A DNA stretch of 64,000 nucleotides from Siderastrea siderea (GCA_964030785.1 OZ034972.1:51764538-51828537), one strand, 5' to 3'; positions 1 through 11,873 are shown, counted from the first letter of the stretch. Made by a program: numbers and translations. The notes: generated by a model from the letters alone, not told the origin.

Positions 1-161
1 TGGACACCGCGGGAAGTGAAATATAATACCGCTGCAAGCGGATATATCTGTTATCTTGACCTTGGTTACCGACCTAAACCAAACGAGAAATCCATGTCGA
101 GGGTCGAGGGTAGCTTTTTTTCGCAATTTTTTTTTAATTAATAAAGAAAAATTAAACCAAT

Positions 162-740
162 TTAACTAAAATAATTAAATATAATAAATGAAAAAAGAAA
201 ACTTAAACCGACGTTAACCATTTTAAGATACGGATTGCACGTGGGCAGGAGTAATGTGCTCCTGACGTGGACATTAGGTCTTTTCATACGGGGACATCGC
301 CCCAAAACATAGCGAGTGGGAGGTGGGGTGAGATAATGAATAGCACGTGGACATCCCAGTTTGTCTTTAAAAGCCTGATTAGTTTTCAAAGAATTACATT
401 TAGAACCCACAGAAAGCCCATATTCAATCATAAATCTGGTTAGATTTTTCGTGTTAGGGGAGTCGCGAGGTTTTAAAAAAAGAGTGGTCACGATTTCCGG
501 TGTCGGCACAAAATCGATATTTGAAGGCGCTTTCCCAAGCAGTTTTTTGCTCGATTCGAGAATATGGATTCCTCTTTCAATCCACGAGTCGAAGAAATGT
601 GACAAAAAAACGAAAAAGCGCGATGTTTTTATAGCTGGTTTCACCACATGGTGTGTAATCCAACTGCCAAGATCCAAATGCTGTACTACAACGCAACGGA
701 ATTGCTGTGGTTCTAAAGAGGATACATGATATTCATGCAA
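162..740 (-). CDS. Unrecognised open reading frame, possible exon or repeat-derived
   Basis: A 192-codon open frame on the minus strand with no family I recognise. The distal part ends in a hydrophobic, AT-rich tail (FLFSFIIFNYF), which looks like chance coding of low-complexity DNA. A possible splice acceptor (CTCTTTAG before AACCACAGC) sits near its 5' end, so it could be an internal exon of a gene that leaves the window. Part of it (about 489-561) is repeated in inverted orientation at 783-939, which favours a repeat-derived origin. It is listed only because its length is more than usual for non-coding DNA here. Confidence 0.18.
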   Translation of the reverse strand: MHEYHVSSLEPQQFRCVVVQHLDLGSWITHHVVKPAIKTSRFFVFLSHFFDSWIERGIHILESSKKLLGKAPSNIDFVPTPEIVTTLFLKPRDSPNTKNLTRFMIEYGLSVGSKCNSLKTNQAFKDKLGCPRAIHYLTPPPTRYVLGRCPRMKRPNVHVRSTLLLPTCNPYLKMVNVGLSFLFSFIIFNYFS

Positions 741-939
741 ATATCAATTTCTAATTATCTTTCACATAAACAAAGGAGTTGATCACCGACACCGGAAATC
801 GCGACCAGGTACCGTGTATCATGAAAATTGCGCAGTTTTTACTTTTTTGGCGGTTTTTGGCTGGTTGTTCTCGATCCGCAAAAATCGAATCGAGCAAAAA
901 ACTGCTGTACTTGCTTGCAATATGGGAAAGCGCCTTCAA
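489..939. repeat. Two inverted-repeat pairs in shuffled order
   Basis: Segment P1 (489-505, core TTTCCGGTGTCGG) recurs inverted at 783-799. Segment P2 (about 522-561, core CAGTTTTTTGCTCGATTCGA) recurs inverted at 884-939 with a short insertion. The order is P1, P2, P1', P2', so this is not one simple hairpin. It looks like a rearranged inverted-repeat transposon fragment. No coding content is recognised. Confidence 0.5.
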
Positions 940-956
940 ATAGGTTAAGTGGAAAA

Positions 957-1132
957 CGTGGAGTGCGGAGTGCGGAGTGCGGAGTGTGGAAAACGCGGAG
1001 TGTAGAAAATGCGGAGTGTGGAAAATGCGGAGTGTAGAAAATGGGGAGTGTAGAAAATGCGGAGTGTAGAAAATGCGGAGTGTGGAAAACGCGGAGTGTG
1101 GAAAATGCGGGGTGTGGAAAACGCGGAGTGTT
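957..1132. repeat. Minisatellite, 15-16 bp unit (GCGGAGTGTAGAAAAT type)
   Basis: About eleven tandem copies of a 15-16 bp unit alternate between GTGGAAAA and GTAGAAAA forms joined by GCGGAGT. Single-base variants spread across the units show it is not an assembly artefact of one identical unit. The flanks 1133-1740 show AT-rich DNA with no gene that I can see. Confidence 0.85.
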
Positions 1133-1740
1133 AAAGAAAAATATATAAAAAGGTTATAAAAAGGTCAAAAGAAAAAAAGGTAATATCGCCACACGTACTC
1201 AATTATATTAGGTATAACACCCTATATAGCTCCCCTGCCCATTGTACAGACCCTGGAAAGGGCAAACTGCTCTTAACAAAATGAAAACTCACAAAATTTA
1301 TTTTTTGGCTTATTTTCAAAATCGCGAAATTAAGTACTCGTAAACACGTCTTTCGAATTCTATAGAAATAAAGTACACGTGAAAATTAATGAAAATTAAT
1401 GAATATAAAAAGCTTGTATGGAGAAGGAAATTGAAAAATAATCCTTAATTCCGGTATATTCTTGGTAAGATCGTTTTAAATGTTTAATTAAAGGTGATAT
1501 CTTCACACGGACACAAGTAACAAAGTATAACACTCTATAAAACTCCTTCATGCATCATTGCATTTTAACGCGCGTAGCATTATTGTGAATTAACGATATT
1601 AACAATCAGTCCACGTTCTTTGAAAAAGCGGTGCGTCATTGAGTTTTCCCAGATCCGGCGCGTCTTTTTTCCGCGTTCTCTTTCTAATTTTCGTGCCGTC
1701 CCTACTACCTGAGATCCTGTAACAGACTAGTAAATACATA

Positions 1741-1766
1741 AACGACTGATTAATTGATTAATTAAC

Positions 1767-1831
<65 letters not shown>
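1741..1831. repeat. (GATT)n microsatellite
   Basis: About twenty copies of the tetranucleotide GATT, with a short degenerate start. The stretch 1832-2127 beside it shows nothing further. Confidence 0.9.
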
Positions 1832-1832
<1 letters not shown>

Positions 1833-2127
1833 CCATTTTCCTCCTTCGGCACAAACTGAGAATCGAAACAATTAATACTATTCATAATTCTCGGATCCTA
1901 ATAAACCCCATCGTCATGTTAAGCACCAGGAGATTGTCAAGTTTCCTTGTAAATTAAATTAACCTTCAAAAATAAATATCATTTGCTGAATTTTTTACTG
2001 TACAAGTTAGCTAGTTGCTGACAATCACAATGGTAATTGACATCACTGCAAATGTAACAAATCTGTTGGTCGACTACAACTCATTATCAAGAGATTTAAA
2101 ATTCTAGCCTGCGTTTTAGCTGGTAGC

Positions 2128-2130
<3 letters not shown>

Positions 2131-2224
<94 letters not shown>

Positions 2225-2233
2225 CATTATCAT
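2131..2233. repeat. (TTA)n microsatellite
   Basis: An almost pure TTA trinucleotide tract with one TTG interruption and a TCATTA tail. One frame reads as poly-leucine, which is not a gene. From 2234 to 2779 I see only the probable 3' flank of the minus-strand TNFR-A gene. Confidence 0.92.
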
Positions 2234-2779
2234 TAGTATTGACCTTACCCCAAGCTTTCTTGCCTCACGGTACGCGAACTACTGTTATGCAAGCTTTTTT
2301 TAATCTTTCGCTCCAATTTCCCTTCAATCTGAACTTTTAGAATGAAACTTGGAACTTATATTAAGAAGCTCAACGCCAGAATGCAAGCCTTCTCTCCTAT
2401 TCTCTAACGTACTGATGTCACCAGCCTCTAAACCTGTATCAACACGGTGTCAACATCAGCCTTGTGACGACCACGGAAGCTATTTGCTGTGAAAGTCTTT
2501 GGCAATCTTATTTTTTTTCTTTAGCAATCTTACGGCTTTTCACTGCTTCCTCCACAAAGGCCTTTATGCTAAGTGTTTTAAACGTTCTACCTTTTGCAAC
2601 GAGACTTGGCCACCCACAAGATGGTCGAGTGGCTGGCGTGTGACAGCCTCAAAGGAAAACATCCGATACTGAATTCTTAAGTAATGAAGTTCTTCATGGA
2701 AATCTGACGTTATTCAGTAAAGCGTTGATCGTGTTCAAGTGCGGTCGCACTTAAGTCACTCGTTTAAGCAGAATGTAAC

Positions 2780-5700
2780 TCACGGGTGACTGGTGGAGTT
2801 GCTTTGTCCTACGTATGGCATAAGTAACTGCACAATGTCATTGCGTCCGATCTCTTTCAGTGTCCAAACAAAATAGTGTAAAGGAAGACTTGGATATTTT
2901 GTTTGCAGATGGGACATTAATAGCTTGGAGGGACTTCCACCTTCAATTTGGAGCTGATCTCGCAGGGCGTTGCGTACTTCAAGAGGAATTCTCTTGTACT
3001 TGGCAGCTAATCGTTCGTAGTCCCGTCTAAACCACCATCTTCCACTATCAAGCTTCAGGCACATACGATCAAAAACTGCTTGATCCCTGCTCTCCAGCTG
3101 CTCAAGCGTCATGTCATCTAAATGAAACAATATGAATAATATTTCAGTAAGAAAATTAACATCGCTGGGAGCGATTGCTCTAGAGATAGGTATAATTGCA
3201 TCGCAGGCGCCGTTACTGATGGCGAGCTCATATGCATGCCACACGTGAGGTACAGCTGTTGTCTCGTTGTAATTAAATGAGGATATTCCGTTACCGTTCT
3301 CTTTGAATTTAATCCTCTTGTCCTTTTGCAATAACCACGCCAATATTGTCAAAGCTCGCCCAAAATAAAGCGCCTAGCTTGAAAACTCCCTCTGAAGAAT
3401 TCATACGACCAGTGAAAAGAAAGAAGTCGTATCATTAAGAAAGACTAACTGTTGTGGCGCCCATTCCTGGGAAGGGGGGGGGGGGGGACAGGGGGGTTTG
3501 AACCTCCCGCTTCCCGTACCCTTTAATCCCAGTTCCCGCCCTGTATTTTTTGGCTCCCGCCCCTTTACATTTTTTCGATTGCGAAATATTGCGTAATGTT
3601 GCATAATTTTTTCCCTTTTCTCCCGCTTCCCGCCACCTTGGGAATCCCGCTTCCCGCCCCCTCTTCTCCCGCCTCCCGTACACCTCCCGCCCCCTTTTCT
3701 CACGGTCTCCGGCCCCCCTGTCCCCCCCCCCCACATTCCTCCTTCTCCTAATTATCATATTTTCAGCTTCTGATCTCAAGCAACTTCGATCTTATCTTTA
3801 TTCTGTTTTTAAAATTGTAAACCAGTTCAGTTCAGGGCTGAGTGCAAAAGGATCTCATATCCTTTCTAGCTTAATTATCTGCTCAAGATAGACTGACATT
3901 CCTTTACCAGTCAGCCCTTCAATTCTTCTGCAGACTCCACCGTCCGATAATCCAGTGGTTCAATTTTAACGTCAACTAAATAGTATGTCTCAAATCTTCT
4001 GCGCTTTTTTAAGTATATGAATTTAATTACTGTGTTCAAGAAATTTAACAAAAATTGCTGATAGCTAATGAAGTTTAAATAACGACTCACCATCTGGGTT
4101 TAGCTGCGCTTGTGAGGCAGACACAGACCGGTTGAGTTGAAACGGTACCATACCATAGACATCTGCAGGATTCGAATTTTTGTAACAGGGATTTCTACAG
4201 GTATCGTTAGTAAATAATCGTACTATAAAAACGATGAGACCCAATATTGCTAATGCGGCGCCTACTATTGCCAGAATCACAAGTGCTCTACTTTCCCCAG
4301 TCTTGCTTTCTTTGGAATCTATCGCTCTTCCTTCATCTGCTTTATGGTTATTTGCTGGCCAAGATGGCGGCACTGAAAAAGTTCCTGTTGTTATCTCTCT
4401 CTCGGGATGAGTTATCTGCGAGACAGTAGAGGGCGTTTGACTATCTGTCGTTGTTTGAAAAGCCATTGGAGGTACAGGATTAGTGCATGGCGCTGAACGG
4501 ACTTTACATTTTTTCCCATAACTTTCACATTCCTCAACTATCTCGTCCTTGCTGTCATTGCAGCATTGTGTGCAAGGAAAACAGCTGAAGATAAATGGCG
4601 CAGAGTAAAACCCATGCGCGCATTTATCATCACAGTCACTGTTTGAGAACAAAGTACAGTTCTTTTTTACTACTTTTCCTTCAGAACACACAGTGCACGC
4701 CTTACATGCTTCTTTTCCATATTTGTCCGAGTAAGTTTTGCCAAGCTGGCAGGATATGCAATGAACAGGAGTTCCATATGCAACTGAACTCCCGCACGGG
4801 ACTGAAGGCTGTGAGCTCGCGGGACAGTCGGGACACTCTAGGCATTTGTATCGCTTTCCTGGTGTGGCAGTCCAATGAATTTGTTCCGTCTTGCACGGAA
4901 AGTCTGCCATAACTCGAAAAACCTGTTTGTATAAAGAAATATAGGACAAGTCAATCAAGGATCAAGAAGTCAGTTTAGCAATGACTGCATAACAACATAC
5001 TGAAAGGGAAATGGGAAGTGAGATCGAGTTTGCATTCGTGACAGGTTGTGGTTTGTTTTCTTTGCTTTGTTTTTACTTTGAAGCAATCTCTTATAATAAG
5101 CGAGGCAGTGAGTCTTTCAATTAGCCGTCATCTTTATCAGAAATAAAATTAAATTAGCTATTGAGTCTTGATTTTGAATCATGGGTGTAAAAACAAAATT
5201 AACTGACTAATGACACAAGACCGCCTCAGTTGAGCACATCGCTCGTTTCAGGAGATTGCACTAGGTATAGTTTTTCAACTTTTGATAACTTCTCGTTAGC
5301 TTTTCCAATCCAACATTTGGTATTTGGAATCTTATTTCTTCGGAAAGCGAAGTCATATTAGCAGTCCCTCCTTTTCTCATACAGATCATCCAGCAATAGA
5401 AGCAAGAGGCTAAACCAGGGACGTGGAATCGAGGCGCGCGTATGCGGAAAATAGCGCGAAAATAACAAGAGTGGTTAGCGTTATAATTAAGATCTCTGCG
5501 CGTGCGTGACCATTTCGCATCTCGTTTTATGTTTTATGAGAGTAAACAACAACAACAAGACTGATTTACATGCTGTACGCGAAAGCTGAATGACAAAAAA
5601 AATTCAGTCCTGATCAGAACACTAAACACTATTGCAAGTAATGACTTCCTACAGACACCAATGCAAAGAAACGTCACGTGGAGATGTCTGCATGTTTTTC

Positions 5701-7228
5701 AGGTTTTTTTTTCTGTTCTTCTAAATATGCGAAAATGGCCTGGCATGTAATATTAATCTCCTTTGTATTCTTTAACAGGTCACGTAAACAAGGTTCCAAG
5801 TAGTAGTGATTTATCTAGTAATTTCCAATAAGTTTCTTTTGAAAGTACAAGATCATTAAAAGTCAGATCGAAAAGAAGGGGAGAATCCAACCTTTAAAAC
5901 TCCAAGACAGTTAAAAGATTTTTAGCAACGCCAAATAAACCGAAAACCTGGGCCGGCTTCCAATTCAAAACAGCCAGTTTTCTCGGTCTGGGTTTAGTAA
6001 AAAAAAGCTACTTGATACGACTTTTGGACCAATTCTAGACGCAGTGTGGTTTGAATCGGTTTTTTTCTTGCCTCCCTTGTAGGTTCTTCGAGGTGCATTA
6101 CAATGCTGCTGCGGTGCGCCTACGCACTCAAGCTACCCACGCAGTCTCGTGACTATTCTGATCATTTCTAGCATAGCCATGCACTTAAGTCATCGTGAGT
6201 GTCTGTTACATGATTCGTAACGCCGGGCATGTACTATGCGAGGTCTTTGTTTTGGTCTCAAATGATTACATTTGCATTAAATAACTAATAATAGATATCG
6301 CAGCAACAACATTTTCCAAGATAGAACTATCATGCTTTTTCCTAAGTTACGTATGTGGTAAATGAGGCGTAGTCGACAAAACGTCGAATATAAAGACAAC
6401 TTTTTTGTGTGTCATGTCCCAGGCCATAACCCACGTATTTCCGACATGGATCCGATTCAATCTAGTGCTAACGAAGTATTCTGTATTACATTTGATTTCT
6501 TATATGAATATCACTAATCATGGCGAATGAATTAAGGAATTACAACGATCAGTTTTTTCGTAAAAATGTTGCTCATAAGTAACGATAATTACTGTAATAA
6601 ATTCGGCAACAAATAATATTCAACGATCTGTAAACGTCGGTAATTTTAAGTGTTTTGTGCAAATAAATCAGTAATTTGCATAAAAAAGGAAGATAGCACA
6701 TTGGTTGATATGTGTTACAGCCAGGATAGATATGCCATGCGAAATCTAAAGAAAGCTCATTTGGGATGAGAAGTGCTGCGTTCACCGCTATGCGTGCTGA
6801 GCGAAGTTTGTAATTTAAGTCTTGAAAACACGTGCGCCATGAAACAACGAAACTCCTTGTTATGTTTTTAAAGACGTCAAAGTACCGCACTCCAAAACGA
6901 AAGATTGTGAAACAGCAGAAGAAAAAATATTTCTTTTATCGAAATATTAAATCCAGACATGTGAAATTAAAGATTTTTCAAAGCGGTGTGGAGAATTGTA
7001 CGGCACCCTTATCGACGCTTAATAAATTGATACGTCAGCAGATTAACTCTAGCGGATGAAAAATACAGGAAAGGAAAGCAGAAATCAGCAAAAAGGAGGG
7101 AATAAAAGCGGGGAACAGTTGAAAAGATTTCCCTGGACTGCTGTCCTATCTTTAATCATAAGATAGAAGATATGAAGTTCTTTTCTCACCAGCAAGCCAA
7201 AGATGGCCGCAGCCAGACTTGCCTTCAT
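2780..7228 (-). CDS. TNFR-A: TNF-receptor-like type I membrane protein with death domain
   Basis: Three exons join in phase: 7228-7190 (phase 0, donor GTGAG), 4922-4091 (acceptor ACAG, donor GTGAGT, phase 1) and 3117-2780, giving 402 residues. Exon 1 encodes a 13-residue signal start (MKASLAAAIFGLL); cleavage is likely after VMA near residue 19. The ectodomain (about 20-160) holds some 20 cysteines in TNFR-like spacing, then a Ser/Thr/Pro stalk, one membrane helix (about 226-250, ALVILAIVGAALAILGLIVF) and a death domain (about 293-393) with GRWWFRRDYERLA and the C-terminal helix KEIGRNDIVQLL. Members of this family bind TNF-like ligands and recruit death-domain adaptors such as FADD. The CDS is unbroken. 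Intron 2 carries a GC-rich MITE and intron 1 is about 2.3 kb. The promoter and introns resemble those of TNFR-B in opposite orientation. The start was chosen because it gives a clean signal peptide in phase. Vertebrate orthology cannot be assigned. Confidence 0.87.
3472..3733. mobile_element. GC-rich MITE in TNFR-A intron 2
   Basis: The ends are inverted copies: a G-run followed by GGGGGACAGGGGGG on the left, and CCCCCCTGTCCCCC on the right. The interior is full of CCCGCTTCCCGCC-type units. It sits between the TNFR-A ectodomain and death-domain exons and does not touch a splice site. It has no coding capacity. Confidence 0.65.
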
Positions 7229-7700
7229 CGTCGTGGCGGCAAAAGAAGGCAAACGTTATTTGTTGAAAATTGAACTCTGTCGTCTTGTTGAGATTGCAGT
7301 AATACTGTGGAGAAGTAGAATTGCGTGGTAGTTAGTTGCCGCCAAGAGTAGTACTCAGTGAAGATGCCAAATTAACTGTGCGAATCTTGCTCCGTGTATG
7401 AGGTGCAAGCTATACGGCGCAGCTTTCTTGAGCGCAGTGAGACATGACTAAGCATGGGGATGACCTCACTGCAACCTGATATTTCGGCTTTTGAAACAAA
7501 ACGCCACAGCTATTTTTGTGACTAGCGGAACATGTATATCTGCAACTCCTTTCTTTTTGGTTCCTTGTCAGGGTACAAGTAAAGTTAGTCAAGTAATAAT
7601 CATTTACACAACTAAGCATAAACAGCAAGATGAATTTAATGATCTCAAACGATTTTGAACAACCAAAGAACTGAAGCGTTGTTGTCTAGTGTATCAAGTC

Positions 7701-7711
7701 GGGGATTCCCC
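7701..7711 (-). promoter_or_regulatory. kappaB-like site upstream of TNFR-A
   Basis: The 11-bp palindrome GGGGAATCCCC (read on the minus strand) lies about 473 bp upstream of the TNFR-A start codon. It fits the NF-kappaB consensus GGGRNNYYCC, and the same 11 bases occur at the matching place upstream of TNFR-B. The DNA around it differs between the two promoters more than the site does. Factor binding is inferred, not shown. Confidence 0.6.
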
Positions 7712-8429
7712 TTGCATAAGCCAGGGGGAGTGGCTGGAATGGTTGTCAAAACTTGAGAGAATCAGGCTTTGCTTGTCCATATATAAAAACAAACAGACTG
7801 TACTACGGATGCATTAATGACCTTAGAAGGGAAACATTTAATAACGATTCTTCACCATAACAAGACTAACAACAACTGTCCGTAATTGTTGTAGAAAACT
7901 TGAAGCGATATCCAGTGACACTGTCATGTACCCCTGTCGAGCGATCGAGGATTCCAGGTACGCAATGTGTGCTTGCGCGCAGGTCATAGCGTTCTGGAAC
8001 TTGTTCGGAATGAGTTGTTCAAGCCGCTATTTTGGATTTGGAGAACAGAGAAGAGTTGGGTAAAATAGGAAACACGACTAAGCAAGTAGGACTCGTGCTG
8101 AAAGACGAATGACGTGCCGGAGGGGGAGGGGGAGGAAATTTCGTTCTTCCCCGCCCACTTCCCACCCTCTTTCACTCCTATCTCAACCCGTCCAGCATGC
8201 ACTCCGGCACTGCGGACTATGGAACTGTTATCTTTGAGATGCTCTGACAAGGTAGTAAGATAATGTAGTTTCAGTTGAAGCCATATAGTACCTTGATAAA
8301 CACCTGCAACTCATTTTTGTTTATCCAAACATTTTCACAGTTTGCAAATAGAATGTTTTTACCATCATGACAGTTGTTTGGGTGTGAATCCGAATATATA
8401 CAACTGTATCTAGGTGAGAGTATTTACAT

Positions 8430-8926
8430 ACCGTAAAATCGCGGTTATGAGCCCTGGGGTTATACAAGTTGGTAAGGGGTTTTCGGTGGGCTTATAAAGG
8501 GGGGGGGGGGGGGGGTGCTTATAAGCGGTATGAAAAAATGTTTCGGAATGAGCAGATAACAAATAAATTAAGACTAACATATAGAGCTGATCCAAATACG
8601 TTTTTCATTTACTTACATCTTTATACTTTGTTGCGTCACAATAAATCGGGGATTTAGTTCCATGCCTTTATTTGGAACAAATTTATTTCAATACTATTTG
8701 GAACATCAGTATAATTAAACATATTGTTCCGCGCTCTTCTTGCATTATACTTTGCTAATTTTCAATTTGAAGTTGTATTTTGTTTTGTAGAAGTATTTAT
8801 GTTAAAGAAATAAGGATAAATGGAGGAGGGCTTATAGCCGGGGGGTGCTTATAGCCAGAATATAATTTCTGTTAACAGTTAGTGGGCCTATATCCGGGAG
8901 GGCATATAACCTGGATTTTACGGTAG
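8430..8926. mobile_element. MITE with TACCGTAAAATC ends and GCTTATA repeats
   Basis: The left end TACCGTAAAATC is matched by GATTTTACGGTA at the right end. The interior has repeated GGGCTTATA motifs near both ends and a long G tract near 8499-8515. A related element with GCTTATAAG ends lies at 44198-44632. The stretch 7712-8429 on its left shows no gene. Confidence 0.7.
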
Positions 8927-9392
8927 TCCCTTCGGCGGACTTATGCAGGCACGAATGCATCTTGCATTTTGCTGTGTGGACACTGTGTGGACGGTTATTG
9001 CCGTTACGCTGTTGGATCAGTCATGTCCCTGAAATAAGGCGGCCGTTTTCTACTGTCAGAGACAAGATCAGTAACATGATGAAATGATCATGTCCACAAT
9101 CTTCATGCAAAATGGCGCTGCACAAGTGTACCTCTTCACTTTCAAGACGATTTGAAAAAACACCATTTTTTAAACTCGACCGTGAAACGAGCAGCACTAC
9201 AGGACAGTCCTGCTAAATGGCATTCATTTCAGTGGTCAAAAGATATGATTTCATCCACAGAATCAAAAGTTAGAACCCTTTTATGTGTCTCTATGGTTGG
9301 CTATGTGAGTGAAACTGAGAGATTGGCTATGCGAGTGAAACTGATTTCCATTCCCTCGTTGTCGTTCTTTACATAAGAACGGGCTAATACGC

Positions 9393-9899
9393 GTGTCAGT
9401 AATGAGCGGCGGCCACATCATTCTGGTCTCCGCCGTTTTCGTTGTTTTACTGCCTCAAAAATGCTCCTTTGTTAATTTCAAGCATGGGGCTGGTGAGATA
9501 AGTGTAGCAGAGAGTCATTTTGCGAGCAAGGTCTATATTTGTGGTTTGGTTTCTCCTATTTTGGCTGGTTCAAGACTGCGAGGGAAAGCAATGCAAGCTA
9601 TTGTTCAAGACCTTTTGTCATCAGAACAGTCATTCAATACCGCTAATCATCGCTATTCAAGTGTAGGTGGTTATGTCACAGTTTGTTCTATTCGCACCGA
9701 AAGGAATGGGCCTGCATACATGCGTCGTTTACAGTTGAGAAGACACAGCCGCCCGTGCGCGTATTATGCGAACTCGAGTGCGACATTTCACCTCGCGCTT
9801 GTTGGTGATCTTATATTCAAATTGAACCCTGGTCCCGTGGGGCGACGCATAACTGCACTTGTCCCAACAATTACACCTATCCCAACAATTAGCGAGTAA
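9393..9899 (+). CDS. ORF ending in an NPGP motif, possible LINE ORF N-terminus
   Basis: A 168-codon open frame with a hydrophobic start (HIILVSAVFVVLL) and, near its end, GDLIFKLNPGP. Cnidarian non-LTR retrotransposons often begin with a segment ending in an NPGP motif like the viral 2A type, and this ORF resembles such a leader. The spacing between GD and NPGP is longer than in the canonical D-x-E-x-NPGP, so 2A-like activity is doubtful. No endonuclease or reverse transcriptase follows; the next DNA matches flanks of the CARD-CC gene. If real, it is a truncated element. Confidence in any function is low. Confidence 0.3.
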   Translation: MSVMSGGHIILVSAVFVVLLPQKCSFVNFKHGAGEISVAESHFASKVYICGLVSPILAGSRLRGKAMQAIVQDLLSSEQSFNTANHRYSSVGGYVTVCSIRTERNGPAYMRRLQLRRHSRPCAYYANSSATFHLALVGDLIFKLNPGPVGRRITALVPTITPIPTISE

Positions 9900-10820
9900 A
9901 AGCCTGAATATATCTCAGCTTATGAGTATCGTCCTTGCCTTTCAGGAATGTTAAGTGGTACTTTGGTGAAGCGGACAGAAGGGTCTCCATTCAGTGTCAA
10001 ATTTGAGTGACTTTACAGTGGAACACCGACAAAAGGCCACCTCGTTATTACAGCCTCTTTATTTTGGACAAACAACAGCTAGCTAAAGCAGTTATTTTCT
10101 TAGGTTCAAACTCCATCAATCAGGTCACAACGTTTATACGGCTAGATTTTTGTGGCCCGTTGTTGGACGGATTAACCCTTTAGGCCCTAACATAAACACG
10201 CATGTTCTCCTCACTAGGCTTAGTATATATATAATTTTATATCATGAGTTGAGTCTGCGTAGAGTATCCAGGATGTTTCTGGGGTCTAACTCAACATTTA
10301 TTTCGTTGTCATATTCGTCGAGCTCATAGAATTGCGCGTTGACACTTCTCCAGCTGCCAGTCAGCCGTGTACTTCTCAGTTGCTCGGTTTGGGACTGGAG
10401 CTTATTTATGCCAGGTGAGCCACACCGGGCAGCTGTTATTTCACTGTTTGCCGCCCGTGAATATCGAGTTTTCCTTTCCAGATTTGTGTCGACTCAGTTT
10501 CAGTAAGTCTTCCGAGGGAAGAGCTTATAGAACTGCAGTTTTTCAAGCGACATGAGAGGACGGATAAAGCGTTAACTGTAAGTATCGTTTCACGCAGAGA
10601 TTTTTTCGGCTTTTCTTGGGAAAGTGTGAAAATCTGTTTAACTGTTGGAAATCAAGCTATCATCGCTTCTTAATGAAGCCACGGTGAATATTGTAAAAAT
10701 GACACTATGTTCTGAATGAAAGACGTAAAGTTCTGGTTTTCGTTTGAGGCATAGTGTCAAGATGGTCAACACTTCCAAACATTCGCCATCCATCTTCGTG
10801 CTCCCATTCCAAGCTCATTC
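9900..10820 (-). pseudogene. Third, fragmentary copy of the CARD-CC coiled-coil exon and its 3' flank
   Basis: From 9900 to about 10230 the DNA matches the 3' flank of the intact CARD-CC gene (35756 onward). From about 10245 to 10440 it matches the C-terminal coding part (coding for ILDTLRRLK and the NEQFYELDEYDNE-type segment). Pieces at 10490-10560 and 10745-10815 match the middle of the exon (SLGRLNE and the VDHLDTLCLK region). The 2 kb CARD side is absent and no frame is open across it. At 10745-10780 it keeps bases matching ATCAACACTTCCAAAC that copy A has lost, so it was not derived from copy A in its present state. Confidence 0.75.
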
Positions 10821-10829
10821 AATGACCTG

Positions 10830-11031
10830 CACGCAAGTACGCATTTTGTACCTGCACCGAGGTTCCACGCAGACATATAACGGTGTGGGTATTGCCAGGG
10901 TCTAATCCCTTTTGTTTCTTGGAGCGAGAGAGATGAGACCCTGGGAACGAGCCTGCATGTGCTATTTTCCTGCCACGAAAGGACAGTCATTGTTATGACT
11001 TGTCACTAGATGTTTCCTACGGAAGCTTTTA
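10830..11031. repeat. Dispersed repeat also present at about 25033-25250
   Basis: The segment with GTACCTGCACC, CTTGGAGCGAGAGAGATGAG and GACTTGTCACTAGATGTTTCC occurs here and again upstream of TNFR-B. The second copy has an extra short segment in the middle. It is either a dispersed repeat or a trace of the block duplications. Confidence 0.65.
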
Positions 11032-11849
11032 CACTCAAACGAAGAAAACCGTGAACACTGAAAATATTTCTGGAATGTGTGTTTTGACCAATCACATGCG
11101 AGACCTTGTAACCGCAGAAAACGAATGGGTTCTCAGTCACGGAATCGAGTTGTTTCGAACGACGACAAGGTTTAATCTTCACCAGTTTATCTTACAGAAA
11201 TTGGAAGTGTTATTCCTTTCTATCTGAGAGCCCCACGCACTACGCAAGCGAAAATAGGTTTGAGTGCTTTTGCCGAATAAAATTTTTCGACAAACCGACG
11301 CAACGATCAGTATTTCTGACATTTCAAATAAAACCAACTCAAGCGGCAATTATTTCACCTTGAAGTAAAAACTGCAATATTCTCTCTCCAAATTCGCCCA
11401 TCGACAGCACAGCTGACTCGATTTATTTAGGCTGAATCATCCGTGCCTGCGAGCCGGAATTGCATCATATTCTATAACGTGTAGTTGCACATTCTGACAT
11501 ATTTTCAAATTTAGCAACGGTACACCAGGCTGTTGAAGAATATAAACGAACGCCCGCTTTTGACAGTCCGCGGTCGTTGCTACAATGCAGCCGCAACAAG
11601 TCAAAGACCACTCACACATTTTTCGCTCCCGTAGCGCATGTGGCTCTCAGATAAAAAGAAATAACAATTTAAATTCTTGTAAGTTAAGATGAAGGTCTTT
11701 CAAAACAAATGGAGAACCAACTCGATTCCGTGACTGAGAAACCCAATTGTTTTCTGCGGTTACAAGGTCTCGCATGTGATTGGTCAAAACACAATAAACA
11801 TTCCAGAAATATTTTCAGTGTTCACGGTTTTCTTCGTTTGAGTGTAAGG
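11032..11849. mobile_element. Inverted-repeat element, arms about 210 bp
   Basis: The left arm starts ACACTCAAACGAAGAAAACC (about 11032-11240) and returns inverted at about 11640-11849, ending CTTCGTTTGAGTGT. The arms differ by scattered substitutions. The 400-bp centre has no convincing ORF. This fits a non-autonomous DNA transposon. Confidence 0.75.
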
Positions 11850-11873
11850 GACACCCACTTTTACGCAAAAGCG

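Noticed and set aside
957..1132. Possible CRISPR-like array
   Set aside because: Units are contiguous with no unique spacers, and the genome is eukaryotic.
2128..2340. Poly-leucine ORF
   Set aside because: Translation of a TTA microsatellite.
3401..3779. Gly/Arg-rich ORFs on the minus strand
   Set aside because: They lie in the GC-rich MITE inside TNFR-A intron 2.
3911..4093. Extra TNFR-A exon between the ectodomain and death-domain exons
   Set aside because: The 4091 and 3117 junctions already match in phase, and TNFR-B splices the same two exons directly.
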